DNA of 64,000 nt from Caulobacter sp. (GTDB lineage: Bacteria; Pseudomonadota; Alphaproteobacteria; Caulobacterales; Caulobacteraceae): NCBI GenBank assembly GCA_017745235.1, contig JAGHZU010000003.1, positions 124,001-188,000 of the forward strand, given 5' to 3'. Shown piece by piece: positions 17,917 to 27,900 of the stretch (its first letter is position 1; each line of letters opens with the position of its first letter). Under the pieces are notes generated by a model. The model saw only the letters and a list, made by a program, of their open reading frames with translations. It searched no databases and was not told the DNA's origin. A program made the translations under genes and the position numbers.

Positions 17917-19206
17917 CTAGTCCTTCAGAGCATTTGAGGTGGTCGCCTGCACCGGCGCGATACGACCGGTGACGAACCACAGGGAGAGGAGGGAAAGCGG
18001 AACCAGGGTGGCGACCAGGATGAAGATCGGGCCGTAGGAGACCTTGGTCATCACGGGCACTAGCCAGGTGGTGATCAGCGTGCCAGCGACGGCGGCCATG
18101 CCGCCCACGCCCGCCAGGGAACCGACCGAGCGACCGTCGAACAGGTCGCCGGGGATGGTCTGGATGTTGCCGATGGCGATCTGGAAGCCCAGCAGCACGC
18201 CGGCGATGACGAGGACCGCCAGGGTCGGGTCGGTCATGTTCGGCGCGGCGATCAGGCACGGGATCATGATCAGGCCGCCCAGGGTGACGGTGATCTTGCG
18301 GGCCAGGCCCGGCGCGCGGCCCGCCTTGATAAGCCAGCCCGACAGCCAGCCGCCCAGCATGCTGCCGATCATCGCGCCGACATAGGGCACCCAGGCGAAG
18401 ATGCCGATCTGCTTGATATCGAAGTGAAAGGTCTCGGCCAGGTAGATCGGCAGCCACGAGACGAACAGCCACCAGATCGGGTCCAGGAAGAAGCGCGACA
18501 GGATCACGCCCCAGCTTTGGCGATGCGACAGCAGTTGGGTCAGGGTCGGCACATAGGCGGGGACCAGAGCCTCGTCCGTCGCGTGCGCTTCGGGTTTGTC
18601 GAGGATCAGGGCGCGCTCGGCTGCGCTGACCCAAGGGTGCCTGTCCGGACCTGCGCGGTAGATCACCAGCCAGGGCAGCAACCAGACAAAGCCCAGCAGG
18701 CCCACCAGCAGGAAAGTCCCCTTCCAGCCGATCCACAGGAAGATCACGGCGATCAGCGGCGCGGAGATGATCGCCCCGACCGAAGCCCCGGCGTTGAAGA
18801 TGCCTTGCGCCAAGGCGCGTTCCTTGGCCGGGAACCACTCGGCGTTGGCCTTGACCGCGCCGGGCCAGGCTCCCGCTTCGCTCATGCCCAGCATGGCGCG
18901 GAAGACGCTGAAGGACAGGATCGAGCTGGCCAGGGCGTGCAGCATGATCGAGATCGACCAGAAGCCGATCGACAGGGCGAAGCCCAGCCGCACGCCAATG
19001 GTGTCGAACAGCTTGCCGAAAACGAACTGCCCCAGCGCGTAGAACAGCATGAAGATGGTGACGAGCAGGGCATAGTCGGCTTTGGTCGCGCCGACCTGCG
19101 AGGCTATCTCGGGCCACATCACGGCCAGGGCGTTGCGATCGATGTAGTTGACCACGGTGGCGACCGCGATCAGGCCGATGATGACCCATCTCATGCCGGA
19201 CTTCAT
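17917..19206 (-). CDS. exuT: MFS hexuronate-type transporter (ACS family)
   Basis: A 429-residue inner-membrane carrier with about 12 hydrophobic segments, of the anion:cation symporter group that includes ExuT. Signature pieces are VVNYIDRNALAVMWPEI in the first segment and GMSEAGAWPGAVKANAEWFP in segment four. The ATG at 19206 is preferred because GAGGAG lies six bases before it; that ribosome site overlaps the stop codon of the PL17 gene. It probably brings unsaturated uronate or DEH, the product of the PL17 lyase, into the cytoplasm for the SDR reductase encoded next. The gene symbol is by family resemblance. Confidence 0.87.
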   Translation of the reverse strand: MKSGMRWVIIGLIAVATVVNYIDRNALAVMWPEIASQVGATKADYALLVTIFMLFYALGQFVFGKLFDTIGVRLGFALSIGFWSISIMLHALASSILSFSVFRAMLGMSEAGAWPGAVKANAEWFPAKERALAQGIFNAGASVGAIISAPLIAVIFLWIGWKGTFLLVGLLGFVWLLPWLVIYRAGPDRHPWVSAAERALILDKPEAHATDEALVPAYVPTLTQLLSHRQSWGVILSRFFLDPIWWLFVSWLPIYLAETFHFDIKQIGIFAWVPYVGAMIGSMLGGWLSGWLIKAGRAPGLARKITVTLGGLIMIPCLIAAPNMTDPTLAVLVIAGVLLGFQIAIGNIQTIPGDLFDGRSVGSLAGVGGMAAVAGTLITTWLVPVMTKVSYGPIFILVATLVPLSLLSLWFVTGRIAPVQATTSNALKD

Positions 19207-19216
19207 GGTCATCTCC

Positions 19217-21430
19217 TCAGCGGTCGAACCGGGCGTAAGGTCCGGTCCATTCATAGGCCTGGCCGTCGATGCCGACGGCGTGGGTCGCGGTCTTGGAAGG
19301 TTCATCGGCGACGCCCAGCGCAAGCTTGCGGCCTGAAGCCAGGGTCAGAACGATCACCTCGGCGTCCGCGCCGCGCAGGCGGGCGATGTCGCGGATCTGG
19401 CTGGTTGCGCCCGACACCGTTTCGGCGGTCGGATCGTAGGCGCCGTGCGGCTCCAGCACCGAGAAGAAGCTGGCGTCGGCCTGGCCCTGCATCCGCTGGA
19501 TCAGCGCCGGCTCGCGCCGCAGGTTGAACTTCGGGTCGTTGGCGCCGCTCTCGACCAGCAGGGCGCTGATCGGAGCCGAGGCGCCGAAGTGGTAGGTGTA
19601 GAACCGCTGCCCCAACAGCCAGGTCAGGCTGCGCGCCTTGTCCGAAGGACCTGACACCGCGTCGACCCACAGGTGCTGGTAGCCGGCGTCCTGGCCCAGC
19701 ACCGGCCGCTCGCGCACCGAGTGTGCGGCGTCGAAGGCGGTGATGACATGACCGTTGAAGTGAAGCGGCAGGTCGTAGTCGGTCGCCTTCCCGCCCTTGG
19801 CGCGGAAAAGGTCGATGACCACCGGATAGGCGAGATCCGGATGCTCGACCATGGCCAGGGTGCGGGTCAGGACCACGCCGTCATAGGCCTTGTCGATCCG
19901 GGCCGAGGCGATCTGCAGCCCCTGCCCCGCCTGATAGAACAGCGGCGTGGTCGGATGCTCCTCGCCCACCCGCCAGTCGGCGTCGAATTGGCTCTTACCG
20001 TTCACCACCAGGGTGTTGTGAGCCACCGTCTGCATCGCCCAGCTGTCGTTCTCGTCCAGATAGCCGCCGCCGCCCTTGGCCTCGACGTTGAGAAAGCGGG
20101 CGGCGCCATAGTCACGCACCACCGGCTGGCCGTTGTCGTAGAACAGCCAGTTCAGGCGGTCGAAATGGCCGTGCCCCTGGCCCTGCTGGGTGTTCTTCAT
20201 CACCAGGGCCTGGCCGTTGGCCCCGCCCCGGCGCAGAAAGACGAGGTCCCCGAGGTCGCCGTTCGGGCCATCACGCAGTTCCATCGAGCGGAAGTCGAAG
20301 GGCCTCCCCTCCCCGGCCGCCACGGCCTTGGCCACCGCCAGGCCGTCAGGCGACAGCAGCGTGCGCCCCTGCTCGCGTGCGATGGTCAGGAGGCCGGGAT
20401 CCTTGGTCTGTGAATAGGCGACGGCGACGCCGGTGACGATCTCCTCGGTGTCGAGGCCCTTGTCCGGCATGGCGTCGTTGATCGGGAACAGCTTGCCGCC
20501 GTACGACGACTGGATCACCGCGTCGACGGCCTTCAGCAGCACGCCATCGCGGCGCTTGAAGACACCGCGCTGCGGATCGTTCTGCTGGATCGCGCGAGCG
20601 AAGATGATGAACGGCGCCAGGGCGTAGCGCTGATAGTACGGCCCCTCGGCATAGTAGCCGTCGGGCGAGAACAGCAGGTCGACCTGGCGAAGGAAGCCGG
20701 CCTTGCCGTCGTGTTTCGTGCCGTTCAAGGCCCGGTCGACCAACGCCTTGTCGCGCAGCACGTAGCCGGTCATGCCGACCCCCGCCGTGGCCCAGGTGGC
20801 ATGATTGTGGATGCGATCGAAATACGCGGCGTTCTTGCCCTCCGACAGGAAGGCGGCCATGCGCCGGAAGACGTCGTCGTCGATCGTCCGCCGCTGTTCA
20901 GGCGTCAGGGTGTCGCGAATGGCGTCGTAACCCTGCGCGCCATAGACCAGCCAGACGGAGTCGTTCAGCGCCTGCCAGAAGAGACGCCCCTTCACCGACG
21001 AATTGCCGGCGGGATGGTCCTTCAGGGTCGGATAGAGCTTGGCATAGGCCAGCAAGAGGTCGCGGGCGTAGTCGGCATAGGCCTTGTCGCCCGTCAGGCG
21101 ATACAAGGCGCCCGCGCCGGCGATGGCCTTGTAGTTGGCCTTGTGCTGCTCGTGGGTGAGTCCGCCGCCCAGGTCGCGCGGTTGCGGGACGTTGATCCCG
21201 GCGGCCATGGCGGCGCGGACCTCGCGCTCGACCCGCTGCCGCTCGGCCGCGAACATCGGATAGCGCTGGCCCGTCTCGCGCATGGCGCGCCACTGCTCGG
21301 CGGTGACCAAGACCGGCTTGGCGTCGTCGACGCGCGCGGTCGCGGCGGGATTGGCGGCGTGAGCCAGGACGGCGCCCGGGACGCCGACCGACAGGGTCGC
21401 CAGCAAGGCGATCAAGACCGAGCGGCTCAT
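19217..21430 (-). CDS. PL17 oligoalginate lyase (heparinase II/III fold)
   Basis: A 737-residue exported lyase. The start at 21430 overlaps the PL6 stop by ATGA and is followed by a Sec signal peptide (to AHA at 23-25). Residues 40-370 form the alpha/alpha toroid with the catalytic pair Asn209-His210 in RIHNHATW and the Tyr in EGPYYQRYA (265/266), matching the Asn-His-Tyr set of PL17 exolyases such as Alg17c. The C-terminal beta-sheet domain begins near 400 with the GHGHFDRLNW heparinase-type motif. It releases unsaturated monomer from alginate oligomers made by the PL6 enzyme, in the periplasm. Confidence 0.93.
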   Translation of the reverse strand: MSRSVLIALLATLSVGVPGAVLAHAANPAATARVDDAKPVLVTAEQWRAMRETGQRYPMFAAERQRVEREVRAAMAAGINVPQPRDLGGGLTHEQHKANYKAIAGAGALYRLTGDKAYADYARDLLLAYAKLYPTLKDHPAGNSSVKGRLFWQALNDSVWLVYGAQGYDAIRDTLTPEQRRTIDDDVFRRMAAFLSEGKNAAYFDRIHNHATWATAGVGMTGYVLRDKALVDRALNGTKHDGKAGFLRQVDLLFSPDGYYAEGPYYQRYALAPFIIFARAIQQNDPQRGVFKRRDGVLLKAVDAVIQSSYGGKLFPINDAMPDKGLDTEEIVTGVAVAYSQTKDPGLLTIAREQGRTLLSPDGLAVAKAVAAGEGRPFDFRSMELRDGPNGDLGDLVFLRRGGANGQALVMKNTQQGQGHGHFDRLNWLFYDNGQPVVRDYGAARFLNVEAKGGGGYLDENDSWAMQTVAHNTLVVNGKSQFDADWRVGEEHPTTPLFYQAGQGLQIASARIDKAYDGVVLTRTLAMVEHPDLAYPVVIDLFRAKGGKATDYDLPLHFNGHVITAFDAAHSVRERPVLGQDAGYQHLWVDAVSGPSDKARSLTWLLGQRFYTYHFGASAPISALLVESGANDPKFNLRREPALIQRMQGQADASFFSVLEPHGAYDPTAETVSGATSQIRDIARLRGADAEVIVLTLASGRKLALGVADEPSKTATHAVGIDGQAYEWTGPYARFDR

Positions 21431-23631
21431 TGGGCGACCTCCAGCGGCGGCACGTTGGTGACCAAGTCGGGCGTCTTCTCCAGCGTGTTGCCGCCCCACA
21501 CCAACTCCGGCGCGCCGACCCGCCGGTAGAAGGTCGGCGCGCCGCTGTCGACGAAGCGGTTGCCGCGCGCCTGCGTGCGCTGGACGCCATAGAGCCTGAT
21601 CGCTCCGCCATCCTTGCCGCTGCGCTCGAAGGTCGAGCCGGTCAGGGTCAGGCGCGGACCAAAGGTGCTCTCGTCGGTCCCGCCGCGATAAAGGTCGAGC
21701 ACCGGCCCGGTCACATCGCGGAAGGTGCTGTCGATGACCTCAACCACCTCGGCGTTGTAGGTTCCCATATCCGCCGTCTCGGTGTGGGCGGCGATCACCG
21801 AGCCCGTCACCTTGTCGACCGTGACGCGCTCCAGCCGGATGCGGTCGGCCAGGCTGCCGGGCGCAGCGGCGAAGACGTTGAAACTGCGGTTGACGGTCAG
21901 GTCCTGGAACGTCGAGTCCTCGACGACTAGTTGGTACTGAGCCGCGCCCTGCCCCGCCCGGATCACCGCCGCGCCGGCGACGTCGGGGGCCAGGGCGCCG
22001 GAGATGGTCACGTGCGACAGGCGCAGGGCGCCGCCACTGGCCATCTCGAACAGGTTGGGCCGCGCGAACTGGATCTCGGCGCGGCCATTGGCAGGACCTT
22101 CGACGGTCACGGCGCGACTGACGCCGATCACCTGGTTGACGATGTAGACGCCGGCCTGCAGCGCGACGCGGTCGCCGGGCCTGGCCGCCGCTATGGCGCG
22201 GGTCAGAGTGTCCTCGCCCGGCGCGGCGTTGACGACCGAACCGCTGTCGAGGGCGGCGATCGGCGTCGTCTTCGGATACCAGCTGACGCCGGTGTCCTCG
22301 CGGGCGACATAGGTCAGGTCGGCGCGCACGCCGACGCCCTTAAGGCCCTTGGGCCGCAGCAGCTGACCCTTGCCGCGCTCCAGCACGACCTTGTGGCCCT
22401 CCACGCCCGGCAGAGCCTTGGTCGCCATCGGCGCCTGGACGTTGCCCGTGAAGGTGACGCCGCTCATGTCGCCCTTGACCAGGATCGGATCGCGGCCGTC
22501 GCGGTTGACGATCAGGTTGCGGGCGAAGCGGCTGTTGATCGGCGCCGCCGAGCGCTCGGCGTCCATGCCGGCGCCGAACGACATCTCGCGCGTGTCGACC
22601 AGAGTGTTGTTCTCGATCACCGCCCCGTCGACCTGGACGTAGCGGTTCACCGGCGAGTTGGGCACGCCGTACATGATGGTCAGGGCGCTGCCGAAGTTCG
22701 CCCCCGCCAGCCCTTCCATGTAGTTGTCGCTGACGGTGTTGCGACGATTGATCACCCGCACGCCGCCCGTGTTGGGCAGGCCGTTGCCCAGGAAGACGTT
22801 ACCCTCGACCAGGTTGCCGTCGCCGTGCCGCAGCACCAGCGCGCCCTGCGACTCGAAGAAGACGTTGCCGCGATAGATGTTGCCGCCGGACTTGTTCGAG
22901 ACGATCTCGACCTCGCCAGCGCAGTGCTCGAACCAATTATCCGACACGGTCGTGAACGAGTCCGAGGTCGAGTCGTGGCTGGTGCCGACGCGGATCGTCT
23001 CGCCGCCGTTCGAACCTAGGACCGGGCGGCGGCCGAAATAGTTGTGGTCGATGGCGTGGCGGTTCTCGAGTCCCTGCACGGCGTCCCGGATCACCACCAG
23101 GGTCGTGCCGGCGTTGGTCTTGCCAGTCAGCTGGTTGTGGTCGAAGCGATTGTGATGGCCGTACAGCGCCACCCAATTGTCGCTCTCGGCGCGATCGGGC
23201 TTGGAGAAACCGTCGATCACCACCCCGGTCACGCGGCTGTAGTTGGCGCGCTCGGTGCGCGACTTGCGGAACGACAGCACCTCGCCCGTCGGGGACCAGC
23301 CGTCACGGAACACCAGGTTCGAGACCACCAGATGCTCGCCGGCCAGGCTGAGGTTCGAGCGCCCCGTCAGGATCACCTTGCCCGGCGTCTGGGCGGTCAG
23401 GGTGATGGGACGCCCCTCGGCCCCCTTGCCGGTGAAGACAATCTGGAAGTCGCGCCATTCCCCGTCGGCCAGGGTCAGGGTGTCGCCGGGCTGCAGACGC
23501 GCCACGGCCGAGGCGAACTCCGCCGGCGCCCGCACCAAGGCGGATTCGGCCTGGACCAGGGACGGCGAGCCACCGCCGGCCGCCACGACCCACAGCGCAA
23601 GGAAGGACCGCTTCAGATCCGGCTTCGACAT
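21427..23631 (-). CDS. PL6 alginate lyase, two-domain form
   Basis: A 734-residue polysaccharide lyase family 6 enzyme with a signal peptide ending VQA. The N-terminal parallel beta-helix (about 30-430) carries the catalytic Lys247 in IVSNKSGGN and Arg268 in LVLRHGDGN, 21 residues apart as in characterised PL6 lyases. Acidic residues in GETIRVG and CAGEVEIV could hold calcium. A second beta-helix domain (about 460-730) is present, as in AlyGC-type long PL6 enzymes. It cleaves alginate, often at guluronate. It is the first gene of a five-gene operon. A GGGAGG ribosome site supports the start. A shorter paralogue lies at 37382. Confidence 0.93.
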   Translation of the reverse strand: MSKPDLKRSFLALWVVAAGGGSPSLVQAESALVRAPAEFASAVARLQPGDTLTLADGEWRDFQIVFTGKGAEGRPITLTAQTPGKVILTGRSNLSLAGEHLVVSNLVFRDGWSPTGEVLSFRKSRTERANYSRVTGVVIDGFSKPDRAESDNWVALYGHHNRFDHNQLTGKTNAGTTLVVIRDAVQGLENRHAIDHNYFGRRPVLGSNGGETIRVGTSHDSTSDSFTTVSDNWFEHCAGEVEIVSNKSGGNIYRGNVFFESQGALVLRHGDGNLVEGNVFLGNGLPNTGGVRVINRRNTVSDNYMEGLAGANFGSALTIMYGVPNSPVNRYVQVDGAVIENNTLVDTREMSFGAGMDAERSAAPINSRFARNLIVNRDGRDPILVKGDMSGVTFTGNVQAPMATKALPGVEGHKVVLERGKGQLLRPKGLKGVGVRADLTYVAREDTGVSWYPKTTPIAALDSGSVVNAAPGEDTLTRAIAAARPGDRVALQAGVYIVNQVIGVSRAVTVEGPANGRAEIQFARPNLFEMASGGALRLSHVTISGALAPDVAGAAVIRAGQGAAQYQLVVEDSTFQDLTVNRSFNVFAAAPGSLADRIRLERVTVDKVTGSVIAAHTETADMGTYNAEVVEVIDSTFRDVTGPVLDLYRGGTDESTFGPRLTLTGSTFERSGKDGGAIRLYGVQRTQARGNRFVDSGAPTFYRRVGAPELVWGGNTLEKTPDLVTNVPPLEVAQ

Positions 23632-23670
23632 CGTTCCTCCCGCGACGGATCTTCGTGACCTCTGAACCTG

Positions 23671-23724
23671 ACGCTAGAAACTTGCGACCAACCCGTCAAC
23701 CAAATTTCCAGACCAATATACGCA
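23671..23724 (-). promoter_or_regulatory. Promoter and putative operator of the alginate operon
   Basis: Read on the minus strand, a -35 box TTGACG (23694-23699) and a -10 box TAGCGT (23671-23676) are 17 bases apart. The -35 box is joined to an upstream block with ATATTGGT and TTTGGTTGACG (23694-23724) that is nearly repeated ahead of the large receptor gene at 27805. The ACCAA half-sites are of the kind bound by FadR-type GntR regulators, and the adjacent GntR gene at 23926 is the obvious candidate. Confidence 0.6.
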
Positions 23725-23770
23725 CCGCCTCGACATTCCGTAGATTGTCTTGGTATGTTCACTTCCGACG

Positions 23771-23785
23771 AATTGGTTGACAGAT
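23771..23785 (+). promoter_or_regulatory. AATTGGTTGACAGAT element ahead of the GntR gene
   Basis: This 15-base element matches the element on the opposite strand near 27857-27871 (AATAGGTTGACAGAT) at all but one position. Being upstream of the GntR gene at 23926, it is probably an autoregulatory site that also contains a -35-like TTGACA at 23777-23782. Confidence 0.5.
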
Positions 23786-23925
23786 CCGATAGGAGGAAGG
23801 GCGTAGACCGAGCGCGGTAGGGCGGCGTCACGCAGGCTCAACAGTGCAGACCATCGAGACACCCCGCTTGCGAAGAGTCGTCCGGAGGAGTGTATTGATC
23901 AGCCAAAGAGGTCCAAGAGTCGTCG

Positions 23926-24675
23926 ATGTCTGAGCAACGCCTTTATCAGTCGGTCGCGAAACAGATCCGCGACGCGATCGAGGCCGGAGAATTCCCCGTC
24001 GGCGCCCGCCTGCCGGGCGAGCGCGAACTGGCCGAACGCTTCAACGTCAGCCGGGTGACCATCCGCGAGGCCGAGATTTCGTTGGAGACCCTGGGCTGGA
24101 TCTCGATCAGGACCGGCTCGGGCGTCTACGTCCTGTCGCGTGACCCCCACGTCGCCGGTCGCCTGCCCGACGTCACCGCCTTCGATCTGACCGCGGCCCG
24201 CGCGGTGTTCGAAGCCGAGGCCGCGGCCCTGGCGGCCGCCAATATCGACGACACGACCCTGGCCGAGCTGGAGACCCTGATCGCCGCCATGTCGGATCCG
24301 TCCACCGGCGACGCTCAGGCTGCGGCGGCGGACCAGAAGTTCCACGAGGCCATCGCCCGTATCGCCGGCAACCCGGTTGTCGAATACTGCATCAAGCTGA
24401 TCTGGCGCATGCGCAACGAGTTGCCCAAGGTCAAGCAGGTCTATCAAAGCGTCTGCCACCACGACTGGGATTCGCGGACGGCCGAGCACGCCGCCATCCT
24501 GTCAGCCCTGCGCGCTCGGGATCCTCAGGCCTCGCGCGCCGCCATGCGCGACCACTTCCACCGCCTGTTCGAGGCCATGCTGGCCGCCGAGGAAGCCGAG
24601 GCCCTGGCCGCCGTGCGCCGTCGCATGCAGCACGATCGCGATCGCTTCATGGCGACCCTGTCGGCCCAGGCCTGA
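23926..24675 (+). CDS. GntR-family regulator, FadR/FCD type, alginate locus
   Basis: A 249-residue regulator. The winged HTH occupies about residues 1-72 with VGARLPGERELAERFNVSR and the wing IRTGSGVYVL. The FCD effector domain follows, with metal-ligand-like Asp/His residues in QKFHEAIARI, EHAAILSAL and MRDHFH. It is divergent from the alginate lyase operon and convergent with the large receptor gene, and similar TTGGTTGAC elements lie in all three promoter regions. It most likely represses the locus until an alginate-derived keto-acid such as DEH or KDG binds; that ligand is an inference from the family. Confidence 0.9.
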   Translation: MSEQRLYQSVAKQIRDAIEAGEFPVGARLPGERELAERFNVSRVTIREAEISLETLGWISIRTGSGVYVLSRDPHVAGRLPDVTAFDLTAARAVFEAEAAALAAANIDDTTLAELETLIAAMSDPSTGDAQAAAADQKFHEAIARIAGNPVVEYCIKLIWRMRNELPKVKQVYQSVCHHDWDSRTAEHAAILSALRARDPQASRAAMRDHFHRLFEAMLAAEEAEALAAVRRRMQHDRDRFMATLSAQA

Positions 24676-24708
24676 CGCTTCTAACGCCCCTTCAATCCGC
24701 CACAAAAG

Positions 24709-24740
24709 AGCCCCGCCGCGATCACCACGGCGGGGCTTTC
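24709..24740. terminator. Bidirectional intrinsic terminator
   Basis: AGCCCCGCCG (24709-24718) pairs perfectly with CGGCGGGGCT (24728-24737) around a 9-base loop. It is flanked by CAAAAG on the left and TTTC on the right, so it can end both the GntR transcript and the opposing receptor transcript. Confidence 0.85.
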
Positions 24741-24763
24741 AGTTGCGCAGGAGAAGCTCGTTC

Positions 24764-27700
24764 CTAGAACTTGACGCTCAGGCCCACGACCACCCGACGA
24801 TCGGTCAGGCCGTTGTAGCAAAGCAGCGCCTTGTCGTTGATGCAGTACTCGTTGGCGTCTTCCCGGGTCAGGTTGATGCCCTCGATGCCCAGGGTGGCCC
24901 AGTCGTTGATGTCGTAGTTCACGCTGGCGTTCAGCTGGCCACGATCGCCGCTGATGCGCGGCACGTCGAAGGCCGAGGTGAAGGGCTCGGTGTTGATGAA
25001 GTGCGAACGCCAAGTGTAGCGGGCCCGCGCGCTCAAGCCCCCGCGCTCGAAATACAGGGTGGCGTTGTAGGCGTACTTGGAGAGGTTCTCCAGCTCGACC
25101 CGATCCTGCGGCAGGGTGGTGAAACCCAGGTCCCGCGTGGTGTTCCGCGTCAGGCCGATGGTGCGGTAGCTGGCCACGTTGCCGCCGGTCTTCTGGTAGG
25201 TGAAGTTACCGATCACGCCGAAGCCCGAGGCCCAGCCCAGCTTGTCCTCCCACTGCGACAGGTCGTACTGGACGGCCACCTCGACGCCAGTCTGGGTCGT
25301 CTCGCCGTCGACATTGAAGGTCGAGGTCAGCGGCACGCAGATGCCGGTCTGGCCGCGGGCCGGATTGTTGACGTTGATCACGGCGATCGGATTGTAGATG
25401 CCGCCGCCCGGGCACGACGGATCGCGGCTGCGGTTGACCACCCCGCCCACGGCGTTGTCCGGCGGGCTTTCGGTGACGTTGGCGAACAGGTTGTCGCGAA
25501 CCTTGTGGAAGACGCCTACGCTGACCAGGCTGGACGGCGAGAAATAGTATTCGGCCGACAGGTCGAACGACAGGACCGTCTCGGGCTCCAGGTTTGGATT
25601 GCCCCGCGTGACGGCGGTGTTCTCGCTAGTCGCGAAGGTCACCGACGACGACAGGGTGTTGAAGTCCGGCCGGCGGATGTCGCGCGCGATGCCGCCGCGC
25701 AGGATGAAGTCGTCGGCCAGCTCGGCCACCAGATTGAAGCGCGGCAGCCAGAACTTGTAGGACGTCTCGCTCTCGGTCCTGGCCGAGGTCCCGCCCGTCG
25801 CGATCGTGTTGCCGAGCGACTTCAGCTTGGTGTCCACGTAACGCACGCCGGCATTGCCGCGCACTGACGAGCCGAACACCTCAGTGTCGAAATTCGCCTG
25901 GAAATAGGCGGTCTTGGTGTCCTCGGTGATCTCGAAGAAGGCGCTGGCCTGAGAGGTCGGCGCGCCGATCTGCGGGATGCTGGCGCCGTTGGCGGCGTTG
26001 CTGGCGGCGATCGCCTTGTTCAGCGCCGCCAGCGTGCCGACCGGATCCTTGAAGGCCTTGGCGCCGTCCAGGATCATGAAGTCGGGGAAGTACAGGCGAC
26101 GGCCGTCGGCGCCGTTGAAGTTGTTCGGGCCGGCGATCATCAGGTCGGCGAACAGGTTGCCGCTGGGGCGATAGAACGACGAGGTCACGTTGGTGAAGTT
26201 GGTCGTGCCGGTGACGTTGTCGTTCAGCGCGCTGGTCTCGTTCCAGCGCACGCCGGCGTCGATCGACTTGATAATCGGCAGGACGCCGCGCATGTCATAG
26301 GACGCGTCGAAACGGACGGCCTTTTCCTTGTTCTCGCGCAGGCTGCGCGACTGGGCTACCTGCTGCAGGCGGTAGTTGGCCGGATTGAGCAGATCGGCCG
26401 CAGTCGGCGTGCTGGCCTGCCCCTGGGCGATGCCGAACTGCAGGGCGCCGTTACGCAGGTCGAACTCGATCGGCACGCCGTTGGCCAGGGTCACCCCCGC
26501 CGTCGGGGCCGGCGACTTGGGGTTCACGAACTCCAGCGTCGTGTTGAAGCTGGGCAGGGTCGAGTCCGAGGTCGACAGCGCCGCCTGAGCCTTCACGGTC
26601 AGCCGCTCCCCCTTCCACTCGCCGCCGAAGTCGAAGACGCGGCTCTTGGTCAGGCGCGAGCCAGTATCGCTGGTCGTGCGCAGATACGGGGCGAGATTGC
26701 CATTGGTGCGGGGCAGGATGAGGCCGGCCACCGTAGCCTTCACCGAGCCCAGGTCGATGTCGCCGTTCGGCCCCTGGGCCTTGCCGAGGTTGATCGTCTC
26801 GAACGCCGTGTTCCTGGTGTTGTCGACCACGCCGTTGTCGGAAACGGTGGAGATCTGGACCGTCGAGCTCTGCTCGGCGCGCTGCTGGTTATTCAGCGTC
26901 GCGTCGAAATAGAGCTTTAGATTGTCGGTCGGCTTCCACTCGGCCGAGCCAGAGAAGTTCTTGGTTTCATACTCGAAATTGTCCAGATCCTGGTTGAAGA
27001 ACTGGATCCGCAGGAAGGGGAAGGCCTCCGCGCTCGCCCGGCCGGAGGTCGGGGTGACCACTGCGTCGCGATCGACGCGCGGACGGAAGGCGACGACGTC
27101 CTGCTCGGCGTAGCTGAAGCTTCCGACCAGGCCGATCTCGCCGATGTTGGTGTCCCAGCGCTTGCCAACCGTGCCCGACAACCTGGGCGTCCAGGTCTTT
27201 GAAAGGTCGCTGTGCTCGGACTGCGCCCGGAAGGCGAAGAGCGGCCTGGACAGGTCCAGGGGGCGGATGGTCCGCAGGTTGATCGTACCACCGACCGAGC
27301 CCTCGATCGTCTTGGCCTCGGAGACCTTCACGACCTCGACCGAGCTGATCATCGAAGCGGCCAGGTCGTCGAAACTGATGCCCGACCGGCCCGAACCGGA
27401 TCCGACGGTGGAGACGCCGTTGATCTCGACACGGTTAGCGTCGGTCCCTCGGATCTGCACGCCGCGGCCGACGCCGGCCTCGCGCGTGATCTGGACGCCG
27501 GTGACGTTCTCCAAGACCTCGGCCAGGTTCTGATCGGGCAGCTTGCCTATATCCTCGGCCTTGATGACCTCGACGAGGTTGTCGGCATTGCGCTTCTGGA
27601 CCAACGCGCTCTGCAGCGAGGCGCGGATGCCGCTGACGACGACCGCTTCGACCTCGGTGGACGCGCCGGCCTGATCCTGCGGCGAATTCGGGGATGCCTG

Positions 27701-27805
27701 AGCGAAAGCCGGCCCCGCCAGCATGATCGCGGTCCCCGTCAGAAGAACCGTCGTCAACCGCACGTTGGGTCGCACTCGAGCACCACCGATAAACATCCCC
27801 ATCAT
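24764..27805 (-). CDS. Large TonB-dependent receptor, alginate locus
   Basis: A 1013-residue receptor. Several in-frame ATGs follow a GGGAGG site; 27802 has the best spacing, and the true start may be a codon or so inside the stated end. The signal peptide ends AFAQA. A TonB box-like EAVVVSGIRASLQSA and the motif EDIGKLPDQNLAEVLENVTGV place it in the polysaccharide-type receptor group of Caulobacter and Xanthomonas. The plug motif ISSVEVVKVSEAKTIEGSVGG and a barrel ending GLSVKF are seen. With PL6/PL17 lyases and a shared promoter element, it probably imports alginate oligosaccharides across the outer membrane. Confidence 0.92.
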   Translation of the reverse strand: MMGMFIGGARVRPNVRLTTVLLTGTAIMLAGPAFAQASPNSPQDQAGASTEVEAVVVSGIRASLQSALVQKRNADNLVEVIKAEDIGKLPDQNLAEVLENVTGVQITREAGVGRGVQIRGTDANRVEINGVSTVGSGSGRSGISFDDLAASMISSVEVVKVSEAKTIEGSVGGTINLRTIRPLDLSRPLFAFRAQSEHSDLSKTWTPRLSGTVGKRWDTNIGEIGLVGSFSYAEQDVVAFRPRVDRDAVVTPTSGRASAEAFPFLRIQFFNQDLDNFEYETKNFSGSAEWKPTDNLKLYFDATLNNQQRAEQSSTVQISTVSDNGVVDNTRNTAFETINLGKAQGPNGDIDLGSVKATVAGLILPRTNGNLAPYLRTTSDTGSRLTKSRVFDFGGEWKGERLTVKAQAALSTSDSTLPSFNTTLEFVNPKSPAPTAGVTLANGVPIEFDLRNGALQFGIAQGQASTPTAADLLNPANYRLQQVAQSRSLRENKEKAVRFDASYDMRGVLPIIKSIDAGVRWNETSALNDNVTGTTNFTNVTSSFYRPSGNLFADLMIAGPNNFNGADGRRLYFPDFMILDGAKAFKDPVGTLAALNKAIAASNAANGASIPQIGAPTSQASAFFEITEDTKTAYFQANFDTEVFGSSVRGNAGVRYVDTKLKSLGNTIATGGTSARTESETSYKFWLPRFNLVAELADDFILRGGIARDIRRPDFNTLSSSVTFATSENTAVTRGNPNLEPETVLSFDLSAEYYFSPSSLVSVGVFHKVRDNLFANVTESPPDNAVGGVVNRSRDPSCPGGGIYNPIAVINVNNPARGQTGICVPLTSTFNVDGETTQTGVEVAVQYDLSQWEDKLGWASGFGVIGNFTYQKTGGNVASYRTIGLTRNTTRDLGFTTLPQDRVELENLSKYAYNATLYFERGGLSARARYTWRSHFINTEPFTSAFDVPRISGDRGQLNASVNYDINDWATLGIEGINLTREDANEYCINDKALLCYNGLTDRRVVVGLSVKF

Positions 27806-27835
27806 CGCCTCCCAGCGTCTTTTTTTGTTGCCGGG

Positions 27836-27888
27836 ACGCTGGATTGGCTCGACCCATCTGTCAACCTATTTTCACACCAATATGCGCA
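27836..27888 (-). promoter_or_regulatory. Promoter and conserved upstream block of the large receptor
   Basis: On the minus strand a -35 box TTGACA (27859-27864) and a -10 box CAGCGT (27836-27841) are 17 bases apart. The block from 27859 to 27888 contains ATATTGGT and AGGTTGACA and aligns with 23694-23724 ahead of the alginate operon with only a one-base spacing difference. The similarity in both boxes and upstream block suggests shared control. Confidence 0.65.
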
Positions 27889-27900
27889 ATGAATCTAAGA